DNA of 64,000 nucleotides, taken from UBA11606 sp964504305 (lineage in GTDB: Bacteria > Actinomycetota > Acidimicrobiia > Acidimicrobiales > Aldehydirespiratoraceae). Below, one piece after another: positions 1-8,628 of the stretch (positions are counted from its first letter, which is position 1; the number at the start of each line of letters is the position of its first letter). The notes below the pieces were generated by a model, which saw only the letters and a list, made by a program, of their open reading frames with translations, did no database searches and was not told the DNA's origin. The position numbers and the translations under genes are program-made. The stretch covers positions 1 to 64,000 of the forward strand of contig CAZDEB010000009.1 of NCBI GenBank assembly GCA_964504305.1, written 5' to 3'.

Positions 1-168
1 TCGAGCGGTCAGCCACAAGTATCCCTCATGGCCTCCAAGCAATGTAAGGGGACTTTCAAGGATGGTCACGAGATTTCCTAATCGTGGCTTGGGGGATTCG
101 GTGTTGTCACCGTAAGAAACCCAGCCGTCGACGCCATCGAGCGATGTGGGGATTCTTGCCTCGTGCAA
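1..168 (-). CDS. Possible 5' end of a gene running off the window
   Basis: The minus strand is open from an in-frame TGA at 219-217 to the window edge (72 codons). The first usable start is a TTG at 168-166. The predicted peptide has ordinary composition, including LGNLVTILESPLTLLGGHEG, but matches no family I recognise. There is no ATG, no clear ribosome-binding site and no -10 box. It would lie just downstream of the response regulator in the same direction, so it could be the next gene of that operon or simply chance openness in GC-rich DNA. Confidence 0.2.
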   Translation of the reverse strand, partial: MHEARIPTSLDGVDGWVSYGDNTESPKPRLGNLVTILESPLTLLGGHEGYLWLTAR

Positions 169-220
169 GCGGCCTATACCCGGCCGGCTTTTGTCATCCT
201 TGAGGATGAGTCGGCGTCAG

Positions 221-240
221 GGTTGGTCAGGGTTGGTCAG
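221..240. repeat. 10-bp direct repeat at the regulator stop codon
   Basis: The unit GGTTGGTCAG occurs twice in tandem (221-230, 231-240), with partial copies on both sides. The stop codon of the response regulator (227-229 on the minus strand) lies inside the repeat. Gain or loss of one unit would shift the frame and change the last residues of that protein. Confidence 0.8.
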
Positions 241-931
241 GGTTCTCGCCGTGGTCAAGCGGTCGACCGGGTTGCACGAGACCGGACTCGTAGGCCAGCA
301 CTACGGCTTGAACGCGGTCGCGTACGCCGAGTTTCATCAGCACTCGACCGACGTGAGTTTTTATCGTCGTCTCGCCAACAAATAGGTGCTCTGCTATCTC
401 GGCGTTGGAGCGGCCGCTGGCCATCGACTCGAGCACTTCGGTTTCGCGTTCGGTCAAGTCGTGCAACCCCGCCCGTGTGGGTCCGGCGGTCTTGCTTGAA
501 CGGGCGAATTCCTCGACCAGCCGGCGGGTAATTGACGGACTCAGAAGCGCTTCGCCGGCCGCTATCACCTCGACCGCGTGGATGAGTGTCTCGGGAGGAG
601 CGTCTTTGAGGAGGAATCCGGCCGCGCCAGCCCGCAGCGCGTTGTAGACGTACTCGTCGAGATCGAACGTCGTGAGGATCAGGACCCGGCTGTCGACGGC
701 CGGGTCGACCGTGAGCAGCCGAGTGGCTTCGATGCCATCGAGTCCGGGCATTCGGATATCCATCAACACCACGTCGGGGCGGGTTTGGCGGATGACGTCG
801 AGGGCGTCTCGCCCGTTGTCGGCTTCACCGACGACATCGATTCCTGCTGATTCGAGGATCATCCGAAAGCCGGTGCGCATGAGCGCCTGATCGTCTACGA
901 CCACCACCCGCAGAGGCAACGACGCGGTCAT
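227..931 (-). CDS. NarL/LuxR-family response regulator
   Basis: This is a DNA-binding response regulator of 234 aa. The receiver domain (about 7-125) has the acidic pair VVDD near its start, the phospho-acceptor D58 in VLMDIRMPG, and the conserved Thr and Lys (ILTTFD, LLKDAP). A LuxR-type helix-turn-helix follows (about 160-222, LTERETEVLESMASGRSNAEIA, recognition part TTIKTHVGRVLMKL). The length is normal. Its ATG overlaps the stop of the upstream histidine kinase by 4 nt (ATGA at 928-931), so the two are translationally coupled. The target genes are unknown. Because the partner kinase has an internal stop, this regulator may be an orphan in this strain. Confidence 0.93.
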   Translation of the reverse strand: MTASLPLRVVVVDDQALMRTGFRMILESAGIDVVGEADNGRDALDVIRQTRPDVVLMDIRMPGLDGIEATRLLTVDPAVDSRVLILTTFDLDEYVYNALRAGAAGFLLKDAPPETLIHAVEVIAAGEALLSPSITRRLVEEFARSSKTAGPTRAGLHDLTERETEVLESMASGRSNAEIAEHLFVGETTIKTHVGRVLMKLGVRDRVQAVVLAYESGLVQPGRPLDHGENPDQP

Positions 932-2115
932 GGAACAGGCTCGAGTGGCAGCGCGGCGTGCACGGCGAATCCACCGCCGGGTTTGGGTCCAGCGGTGATT
1001 GTTCCCCCGAAGGTTTCGATTCGCTCGCGCATGCCGATGATGCCTTGGCCGCTACCGGCCGGTGGATCCGCGGCGCTACCTCGGCCGTCGTCGACGATGC
1101 TGATCGAAAGGATGGTCGGCGTGTAGCGCAACATCACCGTGGCGTTCGCGGGGCCGGCATGTTTGAGGGTGTTGGTCAGCGACTCTTGGACGACGCGGTA
1201 GGCGTTGACGTCGATGCTCAATGGCACCGGCGACGTTGTTCCTTCGGTGATGAGTTGGACGTCAAGCCCAGCTTGTCGGCATTGTTGCACCAGAGGGTCA
1301 AGATTAGCGAGCGTCGGAGCGGGGGTGAGTTCGACCGCGTCGGCGTCGTTGCGAAGTACGCCCAGAAGACGACGCATTTCGTTTAGCGACTCGCGGCCAG
1401 TGGTTTCGATGGCGGCCAGCGCCTCTGCGGCTCGGCCAGGGTTGTTGTCGATCACCCGACGGGCCGCCCCTGCTTGCACGACCATCACGCTCATCGAGTG
1501 AGCGACGACGTCATGGAGTTCGCGAGCGATGCGGGTGCGTTCTTCTGTCACTGCTCTTTGAGCTTCGGATTGGCGGCGAGCGGCGTCGTGGGTGGCCGCC
1601 CGCTCGAGTTCTTCCAGGTAGGCGCGGCGAGTCCGGAGGTTGTCGCCGAGGATCCACGCGGTGCCGTACATGACTATGAAGGCAGGAATCGCGAACCACG
1701 GGAGATCCTCGGTAGGCGCCAGAACGCCAACGATGCCCACACCAACGACGATCGTGCTGGCGGCGAAGCCATGTTGCAACGATCGCGGACGATCAACGTG
1801 GGCGCCAACGCTGTACACCGCGATGAGAAAGGCGGCTCGGACGGGCTCGTCAGGGTAGTCGAGGACCTAAAACGGAACGTTCGCGGCGACAACGATCCAC
1901 ATTGCCACAACCGGCCGGCGCCGCCGGGCGACGAGTGGAGCGTTGGTCGCGATGACCAGAAACCAGCCCAGACCGCCGAGGTCTCGTTGTCCGGGCAGCG
2001 CCTCCACGCTGAGTCCGGCGAAGACCGCGACTGTTAGCACGGCTGCCGCCAGAGCCAAGTCGGCCGCGTGGGGATGCTCGCCGAGCCGTCTGATCATGTC
2101 GTGGAGGCGAGTCAT
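928..2115 (-). pseudogene. Two-component sensor histidine kinase interrupted by an in-frame TAG
   Basis: The N-terminal part (2115-1870) encodes a membrane region of the type that precedes actinobacterial HisKA_3 kinases (RLGEHPHAADLALAAAVLTV, then LVARRRRPVVAMWIVVAANVPF). The rest (1866-928) continues in exactly the same frame with VLDYPDEPVRAAFLIAVYSV, a dimerisation and phosphorylation helix (H in RELHDVVAHSMSVM) and a HATPase_c domain (N in LTNTLKHAG, G boxes DDGRGS and GIIGMRERI). Only codon 83, TAG at 1869-1867, separates them. The start at ATG 2115 fits a TACGGT -10 box 7 nt upstream. Internal GTG codons, for example at 1818, might still give a shorter kinase core. One substitution or a base-call error would explain the stop. 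Confidence 0.8.
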
Positions 2116-2224
2116 TACGACCACCGTACGAACTGATCGTTCCGGCCGCATCATCCTTGGTGGCGACCAGTGGTCCTTCGCCAGGACGAGGACGATCGGC
2201 CGGGTTGGGCCTACGCTGGCCGCG

Positions 2225-5200
2225 GTGAACTGCCCAAGCTGTCAGGCCCCGGTTGCTCAAGACGCTCGTTTCTGTAGCGCGTGCGGGCACGGCCTCGCTC
2301 GGCGAGCAGACGAGCGTCGGGTCGTGACAGTGCTCTTCGCCGACATTGTCGGGTTTACGGGCTTGTCCGAGGACCGCGACCCCGAACAGGTCAAGAATTT
2401 GGTCAATAACTGTTTTGCCTTGCTTGCCGACGACATCAGTGCCTTTGGCGGGCGCGTCGACAAGGTGATTGGCGACGCGATAGTTGCGCTTTTCGGAGCG
2501 CCGATCGCTCACGATGACGATGCCGAGCGAGCAGTGCGAGCCGCGCTACGAATGCAGGAGACAGTCGGCCGTTTCGATAGCGACACCGGAGTAGGCATCC
2601 GGCTTCGTATCGGTGTGAACACCGGCGAGGTTCTGGTCGGGGCGATCTCGGCCGGGGACGATTACACGGCGATGGGCGACGTTGTAAATCTGGCGTCGAG
2701 GCTGCAGACCGCAGCCGAACCCGGCACCGTATTGGTGGGCTCGGCCACTCAGGACTCCACCGCCGAACTGATCCGTTACCGCTCTATGGGCCAACTCCAC
2801 GCGCGTGGCCGCGGAGAGCCGGTGTCGGCGTATCGGGCCCTAGCCCCATATGGCCTTCCCGGCGAACGACGATCGGCCGCTCGAATTCCTCTCATGGGAC
2901 GAGACGACGAGGTCGCGTTGTTGTGTTCGACGATGGCAGCGGCATTCGGTACTCACCGTTCGCAGCTGATTTCGGTCGTGGGTGATTCCGGGGTCGGTAA
3001 GTCGAGGTTGGCCCAGGAGATTGTTGATCACGCCCGCTTCGACAACGAGGCCGCGTTGTTACACGGACGGTGTTTGCCGTATGGAGAAGCCAACATCTGG
3101 TGGCCCTTAGCAGAAACGATCTCCGGTGCAATCGGTCTCACCGCCGATGCGACCGAAGCCGAGGCGCGGGCATCGATTGTCTCCGCCGTTGGTTTCGCTC
3201 TTGGCGACCGCGCCGAGGACATTGATCTTGAACGAGTCGAGAACGGTCTGTTGCACGTGCTCGGGTATTCGACCGTGGTCGCAAAACTTGATGCCGAGCG
3301 AGCTACGGCTGAGGCCACACGGGCCATCCGACTAGTGCTCGACAAAGTGGCGTCGCGCGGTCCGATCGTCTGGTGGATTTCTGACCTTCAGTGGGCCGAC
3401 GATGCGGTGATTGCTTTGCTCGACGACGTGCTCGAGCGACTCAGTAAGCGTCCTCTGGTGGTGCTGGCGACCGGCACCCAACAGCTGTTCGATCGCTGGA
3501 ACCCCCGACCCGGCCGCTTCAACGTGCTGGCGTTGAGCCTCGATTCATTGAGTAACGAGGCCATGGACGAATTGGCACAACGGCTTGCGCCCGGCCTCGA
3601 CGCCGAGACTCGTTCGGCCATCGTCGAGCGTTCCAGCGGAAACCCGCTGTTCCTCGAAGAAATGGCCCGCATGGTGAGCAACGATGGCCATGGTTCCATC
3701 GACGAGTTGCCGGCGAACGTCCGCAGCGTGATCGGCGCGCGACTCGATGTGCTAACCGACCTTGCTCGCGGGGTTCTGGGCGATGCCGCCGTGCTGGGTA
3801 TGGGTCAAGACCTGGACGCCTTGCGAACCATGAGCACCTTTACTCGTGGCGCCGGCGATATTTCAGAACCGCTGGAAGAACTGAGCCAGGCCGGGTTGCT
3901 CGATATAGGCGATACGGATTGGGAGTTTCGCTCCAACGTCATTCGCGAGGTTGTCTATGACCGGCTGACCAAGAGCGACCGCGCCTATAAGCACGCTGGC
4001 GTTGCTTACTGGATCGAGGCCAATCCTGGTCATGGAGGCCCGGCCACCATTGCTTGGCATTATCGCCAGGCCGCCACTCACTCGTCAGATCTTGGAGGTG
4101 TCGAAGGGCTTGATTTCGACCTTGCCGATCGTGGCGTCCAGTGGACGCTCGAGGCCGCGAGAGACGTGCGGGCGAGTGTCAGCCTCTCGCACGTAGAGTC
4201 GCTCTATACCGCGGCGCTCGATCTGATGTCAGCCGACGATCCCCGGCGAGCATCGGCGCTCGCCGATCGAGCGCTGATCGCGGTCAGAGGTCTGCGACTC
4301 GACGCCGCCGAGAACGATCTGGTGCTGGCACGAGCTTGCTTGGTTGCCGGCGATGACGAGCGGCGTTTCCGAGTCCATATCGTTGCCAGCGAGCTCGCCC
4401 AGTGGCGCGACGAACTTCCCAAGGCCATGTCAGAGGCCCAAGCGGCGCTTGAGATTGCCCATCGGCTAGAGGTTCCCGGGTTGCTGGCCGAGGCATTGCG
4501 CCGGCGCGGGATGACCCAACTGTTCCTCGGTGATCATCAAGAGGCCGACAACTCGATTCGCGAGTCCCTCGATGCCTATGGAGAGGCCGGCGATGCCAAC
4601 GGCATGGCTTGGGCTCGTCAGAATTTGGCGTGGATCGCGTTCATGCAGGGTCGAATGGGCGAAGCCGAGCAGCGTCTCGCCGCGGCATCCGAAGCGTTCT
4701 CCGTTACCGGCGATAAAGAGGGCCAAGCTTGGACATCGGGGCTGCTCGCCTATGTACGCATCTATCAAGGCCGGTTCCGGGAGGCCGATCAGCTTGCCCG
4801 AGTCGCGCTCGAGGACGCTCTCGAACAGGGCGACGCGTGGGGGCGCGGGATGATGAACGTGGCGCTGGCCACTTCGGCGTTGTGGAGTGGCCGGGTTGAT
4901 GACGCGCTAGCCCACACCGAGCAGGCCCTCAGCGCGTTGCCCGAGGGGACCGAAACGGTCGGGCGCACTCAGGCCACAGCGGTCCGAGGTCGTGCGTTGG
5001 TTCGCCTTGGCCGAGTCGACCAGGGTTTGGCGTTGCTCGAAACCGCGACGGTCGATCAGTTGGCCGGCCCGCCCCACGAGATGTTGACGACGGCCCTGAC
5101 CGCGGCCGCTGCCATGGTTGGCGATTTGGAACGGGCCGAGCGCAACGCGAGTGAGTTCGGGGATTTCGACCCGCAGATGATCGGCGAGGCCGAGCGCCGC

Positions 5201-5686
5201 ATCGTAGAGGCCATGGTGGCCCTTCAGAGCGCAGACCTGGTGCAGGCGAGCGCAATCTTGGAGGCGCTCCCGATGCCCAGTGCCAAAGGCGGATCGACAT
5301 GGGGTTGGGCAGTTCTTGCTCTTATTCGGGCCGGCGCTGGCCGCGACATCGACGATCTTGTTGACGCCGTCGAGACGAGCGGTCGCGCTACGTACAGCGA
5401 TCGGATGTTGGTGCGCCTCGCGGTGGCTGTTGTTGCCGCCCGCGCCGGCGATGCTACTGCCACTCGCATCGCTACCGGACGAGCGCGCGACGCGGTGCCA
5501 CCAGGCGGGGATCGGGTTGGGCCGGCCTTGATCGGGCTGGCCGAAGCGCTGATGCTCACCGCGATTGGTGCCGACGACGCTTTGGCTCGGACTGCCGAAG
5601 CCGACGCCACTCTCGACGACCTGGGACTAGGCGAGACTGCTTGGCGTGACGGTTTCGGAGCTCTCCTCGACCCCGTATCGACCTGA
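2225..5686 (+). CDS. Zinc-ribbon adenylate/guanylate cyclase fused to AAA ATPase and TPR repeats
   Basis: This is a multidomain regulator of 1153 aa. C3, C6, C17 and C20 form a short zinc ribbon. A class III cyclase catalytic domain follows (about 32-210) with metal-binding D40 (FADIVGFT) and D84, K80 in GRVDKVIGD suggesting ATP as substrate, and DYTAMGDVVNLASRL. Then comes a signal-transduction ATPase module with Walker A GDSGVGKS (about 252-259) and Walker B IVWWISDLQW (about 380), and a long C-terminal TPR-like helical region rich in Ala and Leu. The GTG start at 2225 places the zinc ribbon at the N-terminus and sits 7 nt after a TACGCT -10 box, indicating a leaderless mRNA. It is divergent from the kinase gene. 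The ligand sensed by the TPR region is unknown. Confidence 0.88.
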   Translation: MNCPSCQAPVAQDARFCSACGHGLARRADERRVVTVLFADIVGFTGLSEDRDPEQVKNLVNNCFALLADDISAFGGRVDKVIGDAIVALFGAPIAHDDDAERAVRAALRMQETVGRFDSDTGVGIRLRIGVNTGEVLVGAISAGDDYTAMGDVVNLASRLQTAAEPGTVLVGSATQDSTAELIRYRSMGQLHARGRGEPVSAYRALAPYGLPGERRSAARIPLMGRDDEVALLCSTMAAAFGTHRSQLISVVGDSGVGKSRLAQEIVDHARFDNEAALLHGRCLPYGEANIWWPLAETISGAIGLTADATEAEARASIVSAVGFALGDRAEDIDLERVENGLLHVLGYSTVVAKLDAERATAEATRAIRLVLDKVASRGPIVWWISDLQWADDAVIALLDDVLERLSKRPLVVLATGTQQLFDRWNPRPGRFNVLALSLDSLSNEAMDELAQRLAPGLDAETRSAIVERSSGNPLFLEEMARMVSNDGHGSIDELPANVRSVIGARLDVLTDLARGVLGDAAVLGMGQDLDALRTMSTFTRGAGDISEPLEELSQAGLLDIGDTDWEFRSNVIREVVYDRLTKSDRAYKHAGVAYWIEANPGHGGPATIAWHYRQAATHSSDLGGVEGLDFDLADRGVQWTLEAARDVRASVSLSHVESLYTAALDLMSADDPRRASALADRALIAVRGLRLDAAENDLVLARACLVAGDDERRFRVHIVASELAQWRDELPKAMSEAQAALEIAHRLEVPGLLAEALRRRGMTQLFLGDHQEADNSIRESLDAYGEAGDANGMAWARQNLAWIAFMQGRMGEAEQRLAAASEAFSVTGDKEGQAWTSGLLAYVRIYQGRFREADQLARVALEDALEQGDAWGRGMMNVALATSALWSGRVDDALAHTEQALSALPEGTETVGRTQATAVRGRALVRLGRVDQGLALLETATVDQLAGPPHEMLTTALTAAAAMVGDLERAERNASEFGDFDPQMIGEAERRIVEAMVALQSADLVQASAILEALPMPSAKGGSTWGWAVLALIRAGAGRDIDDLVDAVETSGRATYSDRMLVRLAVAVVAARAGDATATRIATGRARDAVPPGGDRVGPALIGLAEALMLTAIGADDALARTAEADATLDDLGLGETAWRDGFGALLDPVST

Positions 5687-5709
5687 TCAGCAACGCTAGG
5701 ATGCGACCG

Positions 5710-6744
5710 ATGTCTTTTGTTCGTCGTGTTGTTCCCGCGGTCCGTCGCCGGTTGCGAATCTGGAGGGCTCGACGTCATTTCGGCGAACTTTTCAAGGCGT
5801 TGTACGGCCGGCCTCCGAGTCGGGCCGAGACCGAAGTTCTCATTTCTGATGTTGGTCGCATCGATCGAAGCAATCCGGTGCCGACCTATCGAGCGATGGT
5901 GGCCGCATTTGATCATCACCACGCTCCCACCCCTTTCGCCGTTCGTTTTGGTGCCGCCGACGTCGAAATGTGTGACATTGGCGAGGCCATGTTGGCGATT
6001 GACCGCGCCGACATTTCGGTAAGCCAACCGATAGTCGACGGGATCTACGAACCGCACCTATTGACATTCGTGAGGTCGTTTCTCAAACCCGGCATGACGT
6101 TTGTGGACGTTGGAGCCAACATTGGGTTCTATTCGATGCTTGCCGCCGCGCTCGTTGGTGAGACGGGTCGGGTTCTGAGCTTCGAGCCGAACTCCGAGAA
6201 CTGTCGACTCTTGCTGTTGAGCGCGTCTCGTAACGGTTTCGACAACATCGAACTTCATCCGGTCGCGTTGGGTGAGTCGGCGGGTCATGCCGTGTTTCGC
6301 ACCGCCCTGGGCTCGAATGGTGGATTCATCGATGGCGAAGGAGAGGCGCTGCTCGACCCGACCGCGATGGTGGTGCCGATCGCCCGCCTCGATGATGTCG
6401 TTACTCAATCGGGTCAGGGCGCTCAATTGGGTCAGGGCGCTCAATCGGTAGATCTGGTTAAGGTCGATGTTGAGGGAGCCGAAGCGTTGGTGTTCGCAGG
6501 GGCTTCCGATCTGTTGACCAATCAAAGACCAACGGTTATTGGCGAGTTCAGTCCCGAGATGCTCGGCCGGGTGTCGGGCGTCGACCCCGCCACCTACCTC
6601 CAGCGCTGGCTCGACCTCGATTACACGATCAATGTGTGCGATCGCCAATCCCACGCGCTGTTGGCGATCGGCACCGTTGCGGACTTCGTGGCCGGTTACG
6701 GCTCGGAGTTACGTATCGAAGACTTGGTCTTCATTCCCGAGTAG
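5710..6744 (+). CDS. FkbM-family SAM-dependent methyltransferase
   Basis: This protein of 344 aa has a class I methyltransferase fold of the FkbM type. The SAM-binding motif is FVDVGANIGFYSMLAA, followed by LSFEPNSENCRLL and the later VKVDVEGAEALV that is characteristic of FkbM O-methyltransferases. FkbM relatives methylate hydroxyls of sugars or secondary metabolites; the substrate here is not evident. A TAGGAT -10 box at 5697-5702 lies 7 nt before ATG 5710, so I prefer this start over the in-frame ATG at 5701. An 18-bp duplication inside the gene adds GQGAQ twice just before the VDLVKVDVEGAE motif. Confidence 0.85.
   Translation: MSFVRRVVPAVRRRLRIWRARRHFGELFKALYGRPPSRAETEVLISDVGRIDRSNPVPTYRAMVAAFDHHHAPTPFAVRFGAADVEMCDIGEAMLAIDRADISVSQPIVDGIYEPHLLTFVRSFLKPGMTFVDVGANIGFYSMLAAALVGETGRVLSFEPNSENCRLLLLSASRNGFDNIELHPVALGESAGHAVFRTALGSNGGFIDGEGEALLDPTAMVVPIARLDDVVTQSGQGAQLGQGAQSVDLVKVDVEGAEALVFAGASDLLTNQRPTVIGEFSPEMLGRVSGVDPATYLQRWLDLDYTINVCDRQSHALLAIGTVADFVAGYGSELRIEDLVFIPE
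6411..6446 (+). repeat. 18-bp tandem duplication inside the FkbM gene
   Basis: Units 6411-6428 and 6429-6446 are identical except for the last base. They encode GQGAQL and GQGAQS. The duplication is in frame and falls in a loop upstream of the conserved VDVEGAE motif. Confidence 0.9.
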
Positions 6745-6750
6745 CGCTGC

Positions 6751-6891
6751 TCAGCCATCGGCAACGCTTCGGGTTCTTGGCCCGCGGCGTTGGAGCATCG
6801 GGCCGGTGAGCAGCGACTGTTTGACGAGTCCGGAGACAAGCCCGAAGGCCACAAAAAACGCGGCGATTACTCCCAAGTCGAAGACGTCCAT
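6751..6891 (-). pseudogene. 5' remnant of a cation/proton antiporter gene
   Basis: This is a short frame of 46 aa from ATG 6891. Residues 1-34 (a hydrophobic helix, then FGLVSGLVKQSLLTGPML) look like the first transmembrane helix and following SxLTGPM motif at the N-terminus of NhaP/KefB-type monovalent cation:proton antiporters. The similarity stops abruptly after LTGPML, and the remaining residues (QRRGPRTRSVADG) are unrelated before a stop only 6 nt from the FkbM stop. Most likely the rest of the antiporter was deleted. The alternative is a genuine one-helix membrane protein. The assignment rests on remembered family motifs only. Confidence 0.45.
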
Positions 6892-7014
6892 AACTTTCAG
6901 TCTTTCAGCCGACGACGAGGGCCGCGTCGGCTTTGTCGCTCTTATCGGGAACACAGAGAGCCCGACCGCGGTTCCTCCGTGGCAAAGTGACCCGGTGACT
7001 ACCAAGCGACCAGC

Positions 7015-8628
7015 ATGCAGCCATTAAGTATCGCCACATGGAAAGACCTGCCCGACCGAGAACCGGTGGGGGTTGTTGTCAACGACGTTGATCTGGTGAT
7101 TGTCAGGTTCGGAGAGAACCACTCGGTGCTTTACGGCCGATGTCTGCACCGGGGTGCGCTGATGGCCGACGGTCACGTCTCGGGTGACAATCTCATCTGT
7201 GGGCTTCATGGGTGGGACTACGTTTTTCACACCGGCGTCTCGAGTTACGACAACAAGGAACGTCTCTCCAAATTCTCGTCCTGGATAGAGAACGGCGAAC
7301 TGTTCGTCGACGTGGAGGAGATCGCGGCGTGGGTAAAGGAACACCCTCAGCCGTTCGATCGCCAGTCATACCAAGGCGTATTTCAAGATCCTCATGGAGA
7401 ACCGGCCGAACCCCATGTCGCGCTCATTAGACGCCTCGCCAACGAGGGACTCGACTACCTCGGCCATCATGGACCGGTTACGTCGATGGGCGTGTCGCGC
7501 GAAGAGTTGCCAAAGTGGGACAGCATTCAGTTCCTGACAGCTCAGTTGTCGCGCCAGCCGCTGCTCGACGACGCCGCCGTGGCGACTGAGGTGGTCATTG
7601 GGCCAAACGCCCGCAAACCGTTGAGACTTGCGATCCCGCTTTTTGTCAGCGACATGAGCTACGGCGCATTGTCCGAAGAGGCAAAGGTCGCGTTGGCCCG
7701 CGGCGCCGAGTTGGCCGGGACGGGGATTTGTTCGGGTGAAGGCGGGATGTTGCCCGAGGAGAAGGCCGAAAATTCGAGGTATTTCTACGAACTGGCGAGC
7801 GGCAAGTTTGGTTGGTCGCTCGACAAGGTCGCTGATGTCCAGGCCTTTCATTTCAAACTCGGACAGGGGGCCAAAACCGGGACCGGGGGACACCTGCCCG
7901 GGATCAAGGTCAAGGGCAAGATTGCCGAGGTTCGAGGTTTGGTCCCCGGGACCGACGCGATTTCGCCGTCGACTTTCACCGACCTCAAGACCGAAGACGA
8001 CTACCGGCGGGTGGCCGACGAAGTTCGGGACGCTTCGGGTGGGGTTCCAATCGGGGTGAAGCTGTCGGCTCAACACATCGAAGACGACATCGATGCGGCA
8101 CTGCGCATCGGAGTGGACTACATCATTCTTGACGGCCGCGGCGGCGGCACTGGTGCGGCTCCCGTGGTTTTTCGAGACCACATCTCGGTGCCGACAATTC
8201 CTGCCCTGGCAAGGGCTCGCCGCCACCTCGATTCGCTCGACCGCGGCGACGTGTCTCTCGTTATTACCGGTGGTTTGCGAACTCATACCGACTTTGCCAA
8301 AGCGTTGGCGCTCGGGGCCGACGCGGTCGCCGTGTCCAACTCGGCTATGCAAGCCATTGGTTGTATCGGGATGAGAGCTTGCTCGACCAATAATTGTCCG
8401 GTTGGTATTGCGACGCAAAACGAGGATTTACGGGCGCGGCTCCCGGTTCAGGAAGCGGCCGAGCGTCTCCAGCGGTTCTTTGCCGCGACGACGGAGCTGA
8501 TGGGAGTTCTGGCCCGAGCGTGTGGGCACTCCAGACTCGACCAGTTCTGTATCGATGATCTCACCACCTTTGACCGCGACATCGCTCACCTGGCTGATGT
8601 GGCCTACGGCGGAGTGAAACTCTTATGA
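7015..8628 (+). CDS. Rieske-fused glutamate synthase-like FMN/iron-sulfur oxidoreductase
   Basis: This enzyme of 537 aa joins two redox modules. Residues 1-105 form a Rieske [2Fe-2S] domain with C43-x-H45 and C62-x2-H65. Residues about 150-520 match the FMN-binding central domain of glutamate synthase (GltB): GICSGEGGMLPEE, HFKLGQGAKTGTGGHLPG, YIILDGRGGGTGAAP and ITGGLRTHTDFAKALALGAD. A [3Fe-4S] motif is present at C450, C456 and C461 (CIGMRACSTNNC). There is no glutaminase domain, so it cannot be a classical GOGAT. The Rieske domain probably exchanges electrons with the FMN site. It overlaps the next gene by 4 nt (ATGA). The substrate is unknown; the other enzyme of the operon also carries a Rieske domain. 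Confidence 0.85.
   Translation: MQPLSIATWKDLPDREPVGVVVNDVDLVIVRFGENHSVLYGRCLHRGALMADGHVSGDNLICGLHGWDYVFHTGVSSYDNKERLSKFSSWIENGELFVDVEEIAAWVKEHPQPFDRQSYQGVFQDPHGEPAEPHVALIRRLANEGLDYLGHHGPVTSMGVSREELPKWDSIQFLTAQLSRQPLLDDAAVATEVVIGPNARKPLRLAIPLFVSDMSYGALSEEAKVALARGAELAGTGICSGEGGMLPEEKAENSRYFYELASGKFGWSLDKVADVQAFHFKLGQGAKTGTGGHLPGIKVKGKIAEVRGLVPGTDAISPSTFTDLKTEDDYRRVADEVRDASGGVPIGVKLSAQHIEDDIDAALRIGVDYIILDGRGGGTGAAPVVFRDHISVPTIPALARARRHLDSLDRGDVSLVITGGLRTHTDFAKALALGADAVAVSNSAMQAIGCIGMRACSTNNCPVGIATQNEDLRARLPVQEAAERLQRFFAATTELMGVLARACGHSRLDQFCIDDLTTFDRDIAHLADVAYGGVKLL

Noticed and set aside
1850..2512. Long minus-strand frame across the kinase/cyclase start region
   Set aside because: It is Arg-rich, lies antisense to the zinc ribbon and cyclase domain, and shows no family motif; it is a shadow of GC-rich coding DNA.
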